From NCBI GenBank assembly GCA_035327585.1, contig DAOLDD010000008.1:1-64000 (forward strand): 64,000 nucleotides of DNA. The letters run 5' to 3'. The notes under the pieces were generated by a model. It worked only from the letters and a program-made list of their open reading frames with translations, made no database searches and was not told the DNA's origin. Every line of letters starts with the position of its first letter. Position 1 is the first letter of the stretch. Shown here piece after piece: positions 55,735 through 64,000 of the stretch. The stretch is from JAMLJG01 sp035327585 (lineage in GTDB: Bacteria > Verrucomicrobiota > Kiritimatiellia > CAIVKH01). The position numbers and the translations under genes are program-made.

Positions 55735-57249
55735 TCAGGCGTAGTCCGGCACAATTTTCCGGCGGGTGGCTTGTGCGTAGGGCAGTCCGGTGTCGTAATC
55801 CAGCTGCCGCGTCTCGCCGGGCTCCGGCTCGCGCTGGCGGGTGAAGCCGGTGAAATCCCAGGTCGGCGGCGGCGCGTCGCTCCGCCACGGGCGGCGCACC
55901 CAGTAGTAGCCGCGGAACGGGTCGCGGGTCTCGTTCATCCATGTGATGAGCCGGTCGTGCAGCCGGTCGCGCGCCGCCGCGTGCGCGGGGCTCTCGATCA
56001 GATTGGTCAACTCACCGGGGTCCTGCTCCATGTCGTAGAGTTCATCCGTGCAGAGCAGGTTGATCACCAATTTGTAGCGCGCATCCCGGACGCAGCGCAC
56101 CGGTTGGAAGCCGCCGAATCCGTCGTGGTCGATCTCATAGCGGCCAAATTCGATGAAGACCTCCGCGTTCGTCACCGTCGCGGGATTCCGCCACATCGGC
56201 AACATGCTGCGCCCATGGAGCGTGGCGGGTTGCGGAATTTCGAAGGCGTCGAGAATCGTCGGCACGATGTCGATATGGGACACGAGGTTCGCCGACACGC
56301 TGCCCGGTGGAATCACCCCCGGCCAGCGGACGAGGAACGGGATGCGGGTGATCTCGTCGTACATCACCGGCCCCTTGTTGGTGAGCCGGTGGCTGCCGAG
56401 CATGTCGCCGTGGTCGGCGGTATAGATGACCAGCGCGTCGGGCGCATGGCGGTCGATCGCATCCAGCACACGCCCGATTTCACTATCCACAAAGGAATTG
56501 CATGCAAAGTAGCTTTGGTATGCCGCGTCGCCGGGCGCAGGCTCCCGGTGCAGCGCCTTTCCGGCCCACGCGCGCTGATGCTCCGGCTTGTCCGCGAGCG
56601 GATCGGCCATGTTTTCGCGCCAGGGCAGCTTCGTGTCCGCGTGTTGGTCGATGAATTTCTTCGGGGCTAGGAACGGCCCGTGCGGTTCATCGAACGACAC
56701 GACCAGCAGGAAGGGCTCCTCGCCGTGGCGTGACAGGAAATCGACCGCCCGGCTGGCGACGCGGTGGCCGAAGGTGAAATCAGCGGGGATCCCCTCCCCT
56801 TCATACATGGTTTTTTCCTGGCGCGACGCCACCCGCTGCTCCGGCGTGAGCTGGTCCAGATAGCACTTCATGTCGTACCAGTACTTCGGGTCCCAGCCAT
56901 CCGGACACACGCCTTCCCCAAAGTAGTCGCCGCCGTCGAGGTGCCACTTGCCGACATACGCGGCGTGGATGCCGGCATCGCGCACGCGCTGGCCGACGGA
57001 GCGGCTCCTGGCATCCAGCGCCATGCCATTCGACCACCCATTATTAATGTGCGGCCAGGTCCCGGTGAACAGGGCGGCCCGGGCCGGACCACAGACGGGC
57101 TGGCAGGTGTAGGCGCGCTCACAGCGCACGCCTTCAGACGCCAGTCGGTCCAGCGCCGGGGTTTTCATCGCCGGAAGACCGTAGGCCCCCACCATGTCCA
57201 CGCGTTGGGTGTCGGTCATCACCAGAATAAGTTGCTGCTTTTTTGCCAT
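55735..57249 (-). CDS. Sulfatase without signal peptide (S1 family)
   Basis: The 504-aa sulfatase has LVMTDTQRVDMVGAYG (metal Asp13), the formylglycine signature as CGPAR within QPVCGPARAALFTG (Cys53), GKWHLDGGDYFGEG, and VIYTADHGDMLGSH. Unlike its neighbour it opens MAKKQQLILVM with no export signal, suggesting cytoplasmic action on an imported sulfated sugar, which fits the adjacent symporter. First gene of the reverse-strand locus. Confidence 0.92.
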   Translation of the reverse strand: MAKKQQLILVMTDTQRVDMVGAYGLPAMKTPALDRLASEGVRCERAYTCQPVCGPARAALFTGTWPHINNGWSNGMALDARSRSVGQRVRDAGIHAAYVGKWHLDGGDYFGEGVCPDGWDPKYWYDMKCYLDQLTPEQRVASRQEKTMYEGEGIPADFTFGHRVASRAVDFLSRHGEEPFLLVVSFDEPHGPFLAPKKFIDQHADTKLPWRENMADPLADKPEHQRAWAGKALHREPAPGDAAYQSYFACNSFVDSEIGRVLDAIDRHAPDALVIYTADHGDMLGSHRLTNKGPVMYDEITRIPFLVRWPGVIPPGSVSANLVSHIDIVPTILDAFEIPQPATLHGRSMLPMWRNPATVTNAEVFIEFGRYEIDHDGFGGFQPVRCVRDARYKLVINLLCTDELYDMEQDPGELTNLIESPAHAAARDRLHDRLITWMNETRDPFRGYYWVRRPWRSDAPPPTWDFTGFTRQREPEPGETRQLDYDTGLPYAQATRRKIVPDYA

Positions 57250-57284
57250 GTCAAAATAGATTCTTATTCATTTATTCAAGATCC

Positions 57285-57361
57285 CGCCAGAATTATTTTG
57301 CAGACACCCGCGCATCGGCCTGCCGTGGGATGCCCTGCGGCGCGATCTCGCCATAATTATT
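57285..57361. promoter_or_regulatory. Twin CGCCA-N-AATTATT boxes in a divergent control region
   Basis: CGCCAGAATTATT (57285-57297) and CGCCATAATTATT (57349-57361) differ at one base and are spaced 64 bp apart, start to start. The second is part of an inverted repeat CGCCA/TGGCG (57349-57365). They lie between the divergent sulfatase (57249) and surface-protein (57518) genes. The rest of 57250-57517 holds no gene. Confidence 0.5.
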
Positions 57362-57446
57362 GGCGAAAAGGCATTTCGCGCCCTGGCGCGGGACCACCGG
57401 GGCTCACCGCGCTCCAACCCGCCGCAAACGGGGCAAAACTAATCCC

Positions 57447-57474
57447 TTTACAGAATGCTAAAGATCGGTATTCT
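57447..57474 (+). promoter_or_regulatory. Promoter of the beta-strand-repeat protein operon
   Basis: TTTACA (57447-57452, 5/6), a 16-nt spacer and TATTCT (57469-57474, 4/6). The leader to ATG 57518 would be about 37 nt and contains GGGGGAAG as ribosome binding site. Confidence 0.5.
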
Positions 57475-57517
57475 GATATGTCAAGTATGGGCGGGGTATA
57501 TGCGGGGGAAGCAGTTA

Positions 57518-60500
57518 ATGGGCACAGCTCTGATTAGGTTCGCCGCAACCGACGGAGGATCGGCGTATTTGGTGAAGCCTGCGCGCCTCATCGCGCTCGT
57601 GGCGGTGGCGTGCGTCGTGCAGTCGGCATACGGCATCAGCGTCACGATGACCAACACCGATCCCTTCCTGCTCTCCTCGTTCAATACGGCACAGAATTGG
57701 TCGTCCGGCACGGCGCCCGTCGGAGGCAACGACTATTCCACGGCTGGCTTTCTCCTCCGCACCCCGCGGGCCGGAGGAAATTTCACCTTTGCCGGCGACT
57801 CCCTGACGATCGATTCCCTGCCTGGCGAAATGATGTTTGCCGGCACCGCCAGCGTAAACACCATCACCATTGATGATCTCCGATTAGACGGCGGCAGCAT
57901 CAAGAATGGCTCGACCGTCTCCCTCTGGACGCTGGAGGGCGGAATTACCATCAACGCCGATTCGTTCTTCACCTTCTCCACCAGCGGCGCCAATACCACC
58001 CTGATCGCCTCCACCATCAGCGGCGTCGGCGCGCTCGTAACCCGCCAGGTCGGCGGCGCGCCTGCCAATGAAGTGCTCCGCATTTCCGGCGACAACACCT
58101 ACAGCGGCGGCACGATCCTGAACACCGGGCGCATTCATTACGCGCACGACAATGCCCTGGGTTCCGGTCCGATCACCATCGCCAGCAACGGGGTTACACT
58201 GCTCTCCTACGGCGCGGCCCGCACGCTGACCAATGCCTTGAATATTTTTGGGAATTTTATCCATGGACTCGCCGGCGTGGGATCCGTGAGCGCATTCAAC
58301 GGGCCCGTTTCGCTCGGCGCAGACGTACGCACCATCCAATTGAACAACAGCTTCAGCGTTGGGGGCGCGATTTCGGGCGCCGGCGGCATCCATATGTCCA
58401 GCGGCGGCGGCGGCACGCTGACGCTCACAGGAACAAACACCTTCACCGGGCCGATCAAGATCGACGGTGGATTCCTCTGGTTGAGCGGCGCGGCGTCGCT
58501 CGGTGGCGGAACGTATGCAGCGGCCATCACGAATAACACCCTGCTTCGCTACCAGAGCAGCGTCAACCAGACGCTGAGCGGGGTTCTGAGCGGGTCCGGC
58601 AACCTGTGGGCGCTGGGGAGCGGCACCCTCACGCTCTCCGGGGCAAACACCTATTCCGGCAGCAATACGCTCGCGGGCGGCAAACTCTCGATCGCGGCGG
58701 ATTCCGCGCTGGGGGCAACGCCGGGATCGCCCACCACCGGCCGCATCACCTTCAACGGGGGAACCCTGCTATCGACGGCCGGCCTGACCTTGCACGCCAA
58801 CCGCGGCATCGCACTTGTCGGCAACGGCACCGTCGAAGTCGCCAGCGGAACGGCCCTGTCCTACGGTGGAATCATCGCGGGGTCTGGCGCGTTCAATAAA
58901 ACGGGCGCGGGAACGCTCGTGCTTGGGGGCGCGAATACATTTTCCGGCGCCTTCAGCATCCTTTCGGGCGGCGTGGAGGCGGCCGCGGTGAACAACGCCA
59001 GCGCCAATGGCGCATTGGGCAACAGCGCCGCAGCGGTCACACTCGGCTCAAGTGGAACGACGGGAACCGTGCACTACAGCGGCGGAACGGCCTCCAGCAG
59101 CAAACCGTTCGCACTGGCAACCGGCGGGAGTGGCGGGTTCGATATCCAAAGCGGCGCGGCCACCCTTTCGCTGAGCGGACTCATCAGCGGCGGCGGCGGG
59201 CTCGCCAAATCCGGAGCCGGCACGCTCACCCTTTCCGGGGCAAACACCTACACGGGACCGACGATCGTAAACGCAGGCGTGCTGAAAGCCGGCGTGGCGA
59301 GCGTGTCCGGCGTCAGCGGGGCCTTCGGCGTCAACTCCGCCGTCACACTGGCCAACACCGCCGGAGCGGGTCTGGATATCACCGGCTTCAACACCATTAT
59401 CGGATCAATCACTGGCGGCGGCTCCAGCGGCGGCGACGTCACCCTGGGTTCGGCGACCTTGACGATCGGCGGCAACAATACGAGTCCCGCGGCGTATGCG
59501 GGGACCATCTCCGGGGCGGGTTCAATCGTGAAGGTCGGCTCGGGCGCGCTCACCTTCAGCGGCAGCAGCACCTATTCGGGCGGCACGGTGGTCAGCAACG
59601 GCAGCCTGGCCGTCAACGGGTCGATCGCGGACAGCGCGATCACGGTGGCGGGCGGCACGCTCGCGGGTACCGGCACGGTTAACCAGGTCACCCTCGACAG
59701 CGGCACGCTCAGTCCGGCGGGCGGCTCGGTGGGCCGGCTGCTGCTCACCAACAGCCTGGTCCTGAACGGCGGGCGCTACGAATGGAACATCACCAATGGC
59801 ACGGGCACGGCGGGTGTGAACTGGGATTTGATCCGCGTAAACGGCGGCGCGGGCGTCATCACCATCGGCTCGGGCATCATCACGATTAACGTATCCTGCG
59901 CTCTCGCCACCCTGCCCAACTTCACGGGAACCGCCCCGATGAGCTGGATGATCGCGGAGGGCGGATCCGTGTCCGGCTATGCCTCGAACAAATTCGCGTT
60001 CACCACCACGAATTTTGCGCCCGCGTTTTACGAGGGCACCTTCAACGTGAGCGAAAGTGGCGGGGATCTGTATTTGAACTTTTCGACCTCCGCGCCGATC
60101 GACATGGCCGTTGCCTCCGTCACCTCGACGCCCTTCACGGTCGATGTCGGCACCGCATACGCCTACACCATCGTGATCAGCAACGCCGGCCCCGAGACGG
60201 CCGGCGCCTACCACGTCACCAACCATCTGCCGGCCAACGTCGTGTATTCATCGAGCAGCGACGGCGGCACGCACAATGCCGGGGTGGTCCGTTGGACGCT
60301 GAACAACCTCGCGGCGGGCGCCACGAAAACGCTCACGCTCAATGTCATCGCGCCCGGCCAGCACGGCATCATCACCAACCGCGTAACCGTGCTGCCCCGG
60401 CGGGTCGAATCCGCGCCCTCCGACAATGAGAAAACCGCATCGACCACCGTCATCTGCCCCGGCGCCCCCGCGCCATATCTTGAGGTGATCGCGGATCGCG

Positions 60501-61723
60501 TGGGCACCAACGGCAGCGCCATCTCCTTCTCGCTCATCAGCACCAACGTTGATTGTTCGAGACCGTTCATCGCGGCGGTAATTCCGGGCGGCCTGTTCTC
60601 CACGGCGGACGGTCCGGGCGACCACGGCACGACCGGCACCTTCAATTGGACCCCCGGCGCGACGGGCGTTTACCCGATGCGCATCTACGCATGGAATATC
60701 GGCAGCGCCACGAGTTCCTACTCCATGCGCATCTATGTGGGCGCCATTGGCGAGCCCAAGGACGGCGCCGGCATCCCGGTTTCGCTGACGAACTGGGCCA
60801 TTGCCATCACCAACATCAGCCCGGTTTCCAGCGGCAACGCCACCCTGGTCTGGCAGGCCGTGGAGAACATTACCTATGATATCTTCACGACCGTCGGGAA
60901 TTTCGGCGATGGCGCCGTTTCGTGGAGCAAGACCGCCAGCGGCGCCGAAGCGGTCGCCGCGCTGGCCACCCAGCAGGTCGCGGCATCGGGCAGCCAGCGC
61001 TATTTTGAAGTGGTGTTGGAAGGACAATCGCCGAAGTCAAACGGTGTCTGGGCGATTATCAAGCCGACGATCCCGCAGGGCTACAGCACGCTGGCCGCAC
61101 CGGTGGATTACGGCACGAACCTCAGCTTCGCCGGCGCGTTCGGAGACCGGCTTGCCGGGGCGCTGGACGGCAACGCCACCGAGGGCGACAGCGATGAGGT
61201 GTTCATCCTCAACGCGAACGGCTCCTACAGCAACATCTGGCTCAACGCCTCCAAAGTATGGGTGACGAAGCTGCCCGGCAATCCGCCCGCCACGCACGCG
61301 CTGCAGCCGGGACAGGGCTTTGTCGTGAAGCGACTCGGCGCCGCCACGAGCGCCGAATTCATCGGTCCGGTCGGCAACCAGGCCATCCACACGAACGCGA
61401 TTCCCGCAGGCGACGGCTCCAACACGCCGGGCTTTGCCATCCTCAGCCTCTCCCAGGGGAAATACCTCCCGATCTCAACCGCATTTGCCGCGGGCAACGT
61501 CGTATCCTCCGGCGGCGGCCCCGCGGGCTCGATCGAATTCAACAAGGCCGACGTCATCTACATTCCACAGACGGACGGCTCCTACAAACCGCTCCAGCGC
61601 CATCCGAACGGCACATGGTTCGACCTGACCACGTTCACCACCTCCAGCGAACGATTTACGCCCGGCAAAGCCTACTGGTATCACCGGACGCCGACGGGAC
61701 AACTCATGCGGGTGAGATTCTAG
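57518..61723 (+). CDS. Large secreted protein with autotransporter-associated beta-strand repeats and a DUF11 domain
   Basis: The ~1401-aa protein has a signal peptide (hydrophobic LIALVAVACVVQSAYG, about residues 23-38). Six PATR-type repeats follow, of the form GTLTLSGANTYSGG, near residues 188, 301, 368, 466, 567 and 676. A DUF11-like domain (about 862-955: VTSTPFTVDVGTAYAYTIVI ... NHLPANVVYSSSSDGG) and an Ig-like segment (FNWTPGATGVYPMRIYAW) come next. The C-terminal ~350 residues include YSTLAAPVDYGTNLSF and PGQGFVVKR. There is no recognisable autotransporter barrel and no PEP-CTERM, so anchoring is unclear. ATG 57518 has GGGGGAAG upstream; 57500 is an alternative. Probably a surface adhesin or structural protein. 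Confidence 0.82.
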   Translation: MGTALIRFAATDGGSAYLVKPARLIALVAVACVVQSAYGISVTMTNTDPFLLSSFNTAQNWSSGTAPVGGNDYSTAGFLLRTPRAGGNFTFAGDSLTIDSLPGEMMFAGTASVNTITIDDLRLDGGSIKNGSTVSLWTLEGGITINADSFFTFSTSGANTTLIASTISGVGALVTRQVGGAPANEVLRISGDNTYSGGTILNTGRIHYAHDNALGSGPITIASNGVTLLSYGAARTLTNALNIFGNFIHGLAGVGSVSAFNGPVSLGADVRTIQLNNSFSVGGAISGAGGIHMSSGGGGTLTLTGTNTFTGPIKIDGGFLWLSGAASLGGGTYAAAITNNTLLRYQSSVNQTLSGVLSGSGNLWALGSGTLTLSGANTYSGSNTLAGGKLSIAADSALGATPGSPTTGRITFNGGTLLSTAGLTLHANRGIALVGNGTVEVASGTALSYGGIIAGSGAFNKTGAGTLVLGGANTFSGAFSILSGGVEAAAVNNASANGALGNSAAAVTLGSSGTTGTVHYSGGTASSSKPFALATGGSGGFDIQSGAATLSLSGLISGGGGLAKSGAGTLTLSGANTYTGPTIVNAGVLKAGVASVSGVSGAFGVNSAVTLANTAGAGLDITGFNTIIGSITGGGSSGGDVTLGSATLTIGGNNTSPAAYAGTISGAGSIVKVGSGALTFSGSSTYSGGTVVSNGSLAVNGSIADSAITVAGGTLAGTGTVNQVTLDSGTLSPAGGSVGRLLLTNSLVLNGGRYEWNITNGTGTAGVNWDLIRVNGGAGVITIGSGIITINVSCALATLPNFTGTAPMSWMIAEGGSVSGYASNKFAFTTTNFAPAFYEGTFNVSESGGDLYLNFSTSAPIDMAVASVTSTPFTVDVGTAYAYTIVISNAGPETAGAYHVTNHLPANVVYSSSSDGGTHNAGVVRWTLNNLAAGATKTLTLNVIAPGQHGIITNRVTVLPRRVESAPSDNEKTASTTVICPGAPAPYLEVIADRVGTNGSAISFSLISTNVDCSRPFIAAVIPGGLFSTADGPGDHGTTGTFNWTPGATGVYPMRIYAWNIGSATSSYSMRIYVGAIGEPKDGAGIPVSLTNWAIAITNISPVSSGNATLVWQAVENITYDIFTTVGNFGDGAVSWSKTASGAEAVAALATQQVAASGSQRYFEVVLEGQSPKSNGVWAIIKPTIPQGYSTLAAPVDYGTNLSFAGAFGDRLAGALDGNATEGDSDEVFILNANGSYSNIWLNASKVWVTKLPGNPPATHALQPGQGFVVKRLGAATSAEFIGPVGNQAIHTNAIPAGDGSNTPGFAILSLSQGKYLPISTAFAAGNVVSSGGGPAGSIEFNKADVIYIPQTDGSYKPLQRHPNGTWFDLTTFTTSSERFTPGKAYWYHRTPTGQLMRVRF

Positions 61724-61725
61724 TC

Positions 61726-62493
61726 ATGGTCGCGACACGACATATCGATCTTCGAGTGCTGGGCGCGGCCGTCCTGTTCCTGCTGCTTGCGGCGGCGCAG
61801 CCTGTCCCGGCGGCGGTGCTGCTGATCGAGTCCTTCGACAGCGATCCCGACTGGGTGGATCGCGACCCCGGCAACATGGCGGTGAGCCACAACGCGCTGG
61901 TCGGCAGCACCGTCAACGGCTCGCTGGAAGGCGCCTTCGCCTCGTCCTTCGCGCCGGCCACCGATGCGTTCCGCATCAACGGCACCGTCGACGACGGCAT
62001 TAATCCCAATCCCCCGCCCCCCACCGGACCCTGGGTCGGCAATTACAACACCCTCTATCCCGGCTACCAGCAATTCGTCTTCGACTTCCTGCCGGAGGAT
62101 GTGCTGCCCTCGTCGTTCTCCATCATCATCAGTGACGGCGTGAACACATTCCAGCGGAACCTCCTGCCCCAGTTGGACAGCGGGGCCGGAGCCTGGTACT
62201 ATGACCTCTCCGTCCCGCTGGTGTACGACTCCACCTGGGCGATCTTCGGAACGAGCGCCGAGTTCAGCGCGATGATGAGCAGCGTCAGCTACATCGACAT
62301 TCAGATCACCCGCAACACCAGCGTGGAGCAGAGCTACTTCATCGACAATTTCAGGCTGACCGACGATCCCGTTGAACTCAATGGTTCGGAAGCCGTTCCC
62401 GAGCCCGGCACCTTCGCGCTTCTCGCCTTGAGTGTGCTCGCGCTCACCGCGCTCCGAAAACAACTCATACCCTCCGGTTCCGAGCGTTCTTAA
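61726..62493 (+). CDS. PEP-CTERM protein, secreted
   Basis: The 255-aa protein has a signal peptide (DLRVLGAAVLFLLLAAAQPV). A beta-sandwich-like domain (residues ~35-225) ends with SYFIDNFRLTDD. The C-terminal sorting signal is VPEPGTFALLALSVLALTAL followed by basic residues: PEP motif, one helix, basic end. PEP-CTERM proteins are processed by exosortase and often belong to extracellular matrix systems; no exosortase gene is in the window. It starts 2 nt after the preceding gene. Confidence 0.88.
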   Translation: MVATRHIDLRVLGAAVLFLLLAAAQPVPAAVLLIESFDSDPDWVDRDPGNMAVSHNALVGSTVNGSLEGAFASSFAPATDAFRINGTVDDGINPNPPPPTGPWVGNYNTLYPGYQQFVFDFLPEDVLPSSFSIIISDGVNTFQRNLLPQLDSGAGAWYYDLSVPLVYDSTWAIFGTSAEFSAMMSSVSYIDIQITRNTSVEQSYFIDNFRLTDDPVELNGSEAVPEPGTFALLALSVLALTALRKQLIPSGSERS

Positions 62494-62510
62494 GGGGTGG
62501 AAAAACGGCG

Positions 62511-63296
62511 ATGCCCCGCATCTCCTCCAGAATCGGACGCCTGATCCTGGCGCTGTGTGCGCCCGTCGCGACCGCCCAGGCCGCGGAACCTTTTATCGAA
62601 ACCTTCAGCGCGGGCATGAACGGCTGGACCAACACCGCCGGCCAGGCCTGGCAGGTCAACAGCGGCTCCGCGCGCACGGTGTTCCCGGGAAACTTCGTGC
62701 CCGGCGACACGACGCTGGCCGCCACGGGTGCACTGCAGACGGCGGCATTTACGGGAAACTACGCCGCCGCGGGCATCACCCTGGTCGGCTTCAAGTTCCA
62801 GGGCGTCAACGACCTGCCCGCCGGGCTTACCTTCCGCCTGTTCAGCGGCACGAACAGCTTCACGCGCTCACTCTCGGCCTTCGTCGCCGCAACGGGCGTC
62901 TGGTATCAGTTCTTCTTTTCGCTGGAAAACAAGGCGGCTGGTGTCTGGGTCGGCGGGGATGAATCAGCCTTCGCCGCGGCCATGCAGGACATCACACGGG
63001 TCGATTTCGCCATCGCGAACATGAACAGCCCCGTCGGGGTGGCGTCCACCTTCCGCATCGACGACATCGTCGTCGACCGCCTTCCCGCCGCGACGTCCAT
63101 CGCGGCCTCCGGCGGAACAAATCTCCTGATCACCGGCGACTTCCTCCAGTCCAACGTCACCTACCTGGTCGAAGCCACGCCCGAACTCACCGGGGTCTGG
63201 ACGGCCGTGCAGTCCGTTCTCGCGACAAATCGAAGCCAGTTGATCACGCTGACCAACGACGGGAATCAACTGTTCTGGCGCATCGCGTTGCCGTAA
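62511..63296 (+). CDS. Secreted beta-sandwich protein
   Basis: The 261-aa protein has a signal peptide (to about residue 25, ATAQAAEP). A domain similar to that of the neighbouring PEP-CTERM protein follows (FIETFSAGMNGWTNTAGQAW ... TFRIDDIVVDRL), then a C-terminal module SGGTNLLITGDFLQSNVTYL with VEATPELTGVWTAV and FWRIALP. That module recurs, decayed, at 40387-40647. No PEP motif is present. AAGGGG lies ~12 nt before ATG 62511. Same operon as the two genes before it; role unknown. Confidence 0.75.
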   Translation: MPRISSRIGRLILALCAPVATAQAAEPFIETFSAGMNGWTNTAGQAWQVNSGSARTVFPGNFVPGDTTLAATGALQTAAFTGNYAAAGITLVGFKFQGVNDLPAGLTFRLFSGTNSFTRSLSAFVAATGVWYQFFFSLENKAAGVWVGGDESAFAAAMQDITRVDFAIANMNSPVGVASTFRIDDIVVDRLPAATSIAASGGTNLLITGDFLQSNVTYLVEATPELTGVWTAVQSVLATNRSQLITLTNDGNQLFWRIALP

Positions 63297-63509
63297 CGCG
63301 GAAATCATTCCATTCGTCAAACTTTTCCGCCGACAGAGCGGCGGAACTACAGCGCGAAATACCAGGTCTCGATCATATTGGGTATGTTTCCGGGGCGCAC
63401 ACGCGCCACCGAATAGATGCCACCTATCTTTGGTGATTGGTATGTCACCGCCGGTTGTAGCTCCGGCGCTCCGTCGCCGGAGCTGTCTTCCGATGATTTC
63501 CGCGGGGCC
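63297..63509. terminator. Convergent intergenic region with strong hairpin
   Basis: AGCTCCGGCG (63459-63468) and CGCCGGAGCT (63475-63484) form a perfect 10-bp stem with loop CTCCGT, located between the convergent secreted-protein and prepilin genes. It lacks a T run. A related half unit (GAGCGGCGGAACTAC) occurs at 63335-63349. No gene is seen. Confidence 0.55.
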
Positions 63510-64000
63510 CTATAAATCCCACTTCGCCAGGGCGTGGTTGCGCGTGTATTGGAATCCGAGATTGGTCACGGACTGAATCCCGACATGCCCGTCCATGTAG
63601 GCGGCGACCATGGTTTTCCCGTGCCGGTTCACCGCGCGCTGCGGATCGGTGTTGTAATCGCTGTTATTCGGCGTCCTGAACAGGTGGGCGCCTCCATTGT
63701 CCTGCGTGAACCGCCACAGCGCCGGATTCAGTTCCGTCGGATTCTGGAGATAGCCCACATCGGCGAGCACCGCCGTGTCCGCCGGTTTGCGCACATCATG
63801 CATCTGGGGTTGGAACCCAGCCTCAAATTCCTGCCTGGCGGGACCCAGCCAGATGCCCAGTTCGTCATGGTTCAACCCGATCCCGCCGGTTTCGATGTTG
63901 GAATTCTTGATGCTGGGGCACCGGATGACCTGCATCAAATTCGTTCCCAGGGACCGAAAATCAATGTAGGCGCCCACCCAGCGCGGATAGAGCCACCACT
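63510..64000 (-). CDS. Prepilin-like protein with H-X9-DG C-terminus (partial)
   Basis: The frame is open through the right edge of the window, so the N-terminus (with the expected type IV pilin methylation site) is missing. The visible ~163 residues end with NRHGKTMVAAYMDGHV, where His and Asp-Gly are nine residues apart: the H-X9-DG motif of prepilin-like proteins abundant in Planctomycetes, Verrucomicrobiota and Lentisphaerae. Such proteins belong to type II secretion or pseudopilus-like systems or are surface pseudopilins. Upstream in-frame codons (WWLYPRW) show that the GTG at 63977 is not the true start. Confidence 0.85.
   Translation of the reverse strand, partial: WWLYPRWVGAYIDFRSLGTNLMQVIRCPSIKNSNIETGGIGLNHDELGIWLGPARQEFEAGFQPQMHDVRKPADTAVLADVGYLQNPTELNPALWRFTQDNGGAHLFRTPNNSDYNTDPQRAVNRHGKTMVAAYMDGHVGIQSVTNLGFQYTRNHALAKWDL

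Noticed and set aside
57455..57517. Start of the beta-strand-repeat protein at ATG 57455
   Set aside because: This ATG lies inside the spacer of the best promoter candidate (TTTACA-N16-TATTCT), so it would not be on the transcript; ATG 57518 with GGGGGAAG fits better.
57884..61027. Reverse-strand frames within the repeat protein gene
   Set aside because: Several 100-260-codon frames exist but all are antisense to a continuous secreted-protein frame with a signal peptide and repeats.

Overview
The window is a GC-rich bacterial chromosome segment. The reverse strand at the left edge carries the first ~58 nt of a 16S rRNA gene, whose 5' signature (GCGGCGTGGATTAGGCATGC) is of the kind seen in the PVC superphylum. 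Several genes agree with a Verrucomicrobiota/Kiritimatiellota-type organism: an H-X9-DG prepilin, a PEP-CTERM protein, an autotransporter-associated beta-strand-repeat protein, type III glutamine synthetase and multiple sulfatases in one locus. The lineage is an inference. Most genes are tightly packed with ATGA/GTGA overlaps, and the high third-position GC produces very long antisense shadow reading frames, which are left out.

Left part (1-19.8 kb), mostly housekeeping: rRNA leader and promoter; pyrF and a HAD phosphatase; recG; a two-gene operon of a FIST sensor protein and a glycosyltransferase-like protein; a DnaQ-type exonuclease with a signal peptide; a small outer-membrane barrel; glutamine synthetase III behind a good sigma-54 promoter; an operon DUF502 - recO - membrane protein - glycogen debranching enzyme; and a system II cytochrome c maturation operon (lipoprotein - resB - ccsA).

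Middle (19.8-32.5 kb): a nine-gene Mrp/Mnh-type cation/proton antiporter operon with three separate NuoL/M/N-like subunits, interrupted by an unusual heptamer-repeat palindrome. It is followed by two convergent VapBC-like toxin-antitoxin modules bracketed by two copies of the same composite intergenic repeat. Then come a truncated haemoglobin, a TIGR01777 epimerase, a DUF423 protein and an SGNH-like membrane protein.

Right part (32.6-64 kb), carbohydrate use: a reverse-strand ribulokinase-araD-araA-rhaA-rhaD-like operon joins L-arabinose and L-rhamnose catabolism, with a divergent LacI-family regulator and a palindromic candidate operator. After a lipoprotein and ettA comes a ~14 kb reverse-strand locus of ten genes: sulfatase - SSS symporter - secreted sulfatase - GH36-like - esterase - GH30 - SGNH esterase - xylF - xylG - xylH. 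Read together, secreted enzymes would desulfate, deacylate and cleave a heteropolysaccharide; the symporter and ABC importer would bring in sugars; and the ara/rha operon would feed them to central metabolism. Divergent from it is a surface-protein cluster (beta-strand-repeat protein, PEP-CTERM protein, secreted beta-sandwich protein), and a prepilin gene runs off the right edge.

The most general unexplained signal is at transcription starts. About eight to ten operon-leading genes have a sigma-70-like TTGAC-type -35 box, a 15-17 nt spacer and a -10 box ending only 6-11 nt before the start codon, with no Shine-Dalgarno sequence. This suggests leaderless or near-leaderless mRNAs. Other strong leads are the repeat-bracketed toxin-antitoxin island, the terminator hairpin that abuts the rhaA start codon, the degenerate hexamer arrays that occur between and inside genes, and the secreted exonuclease.
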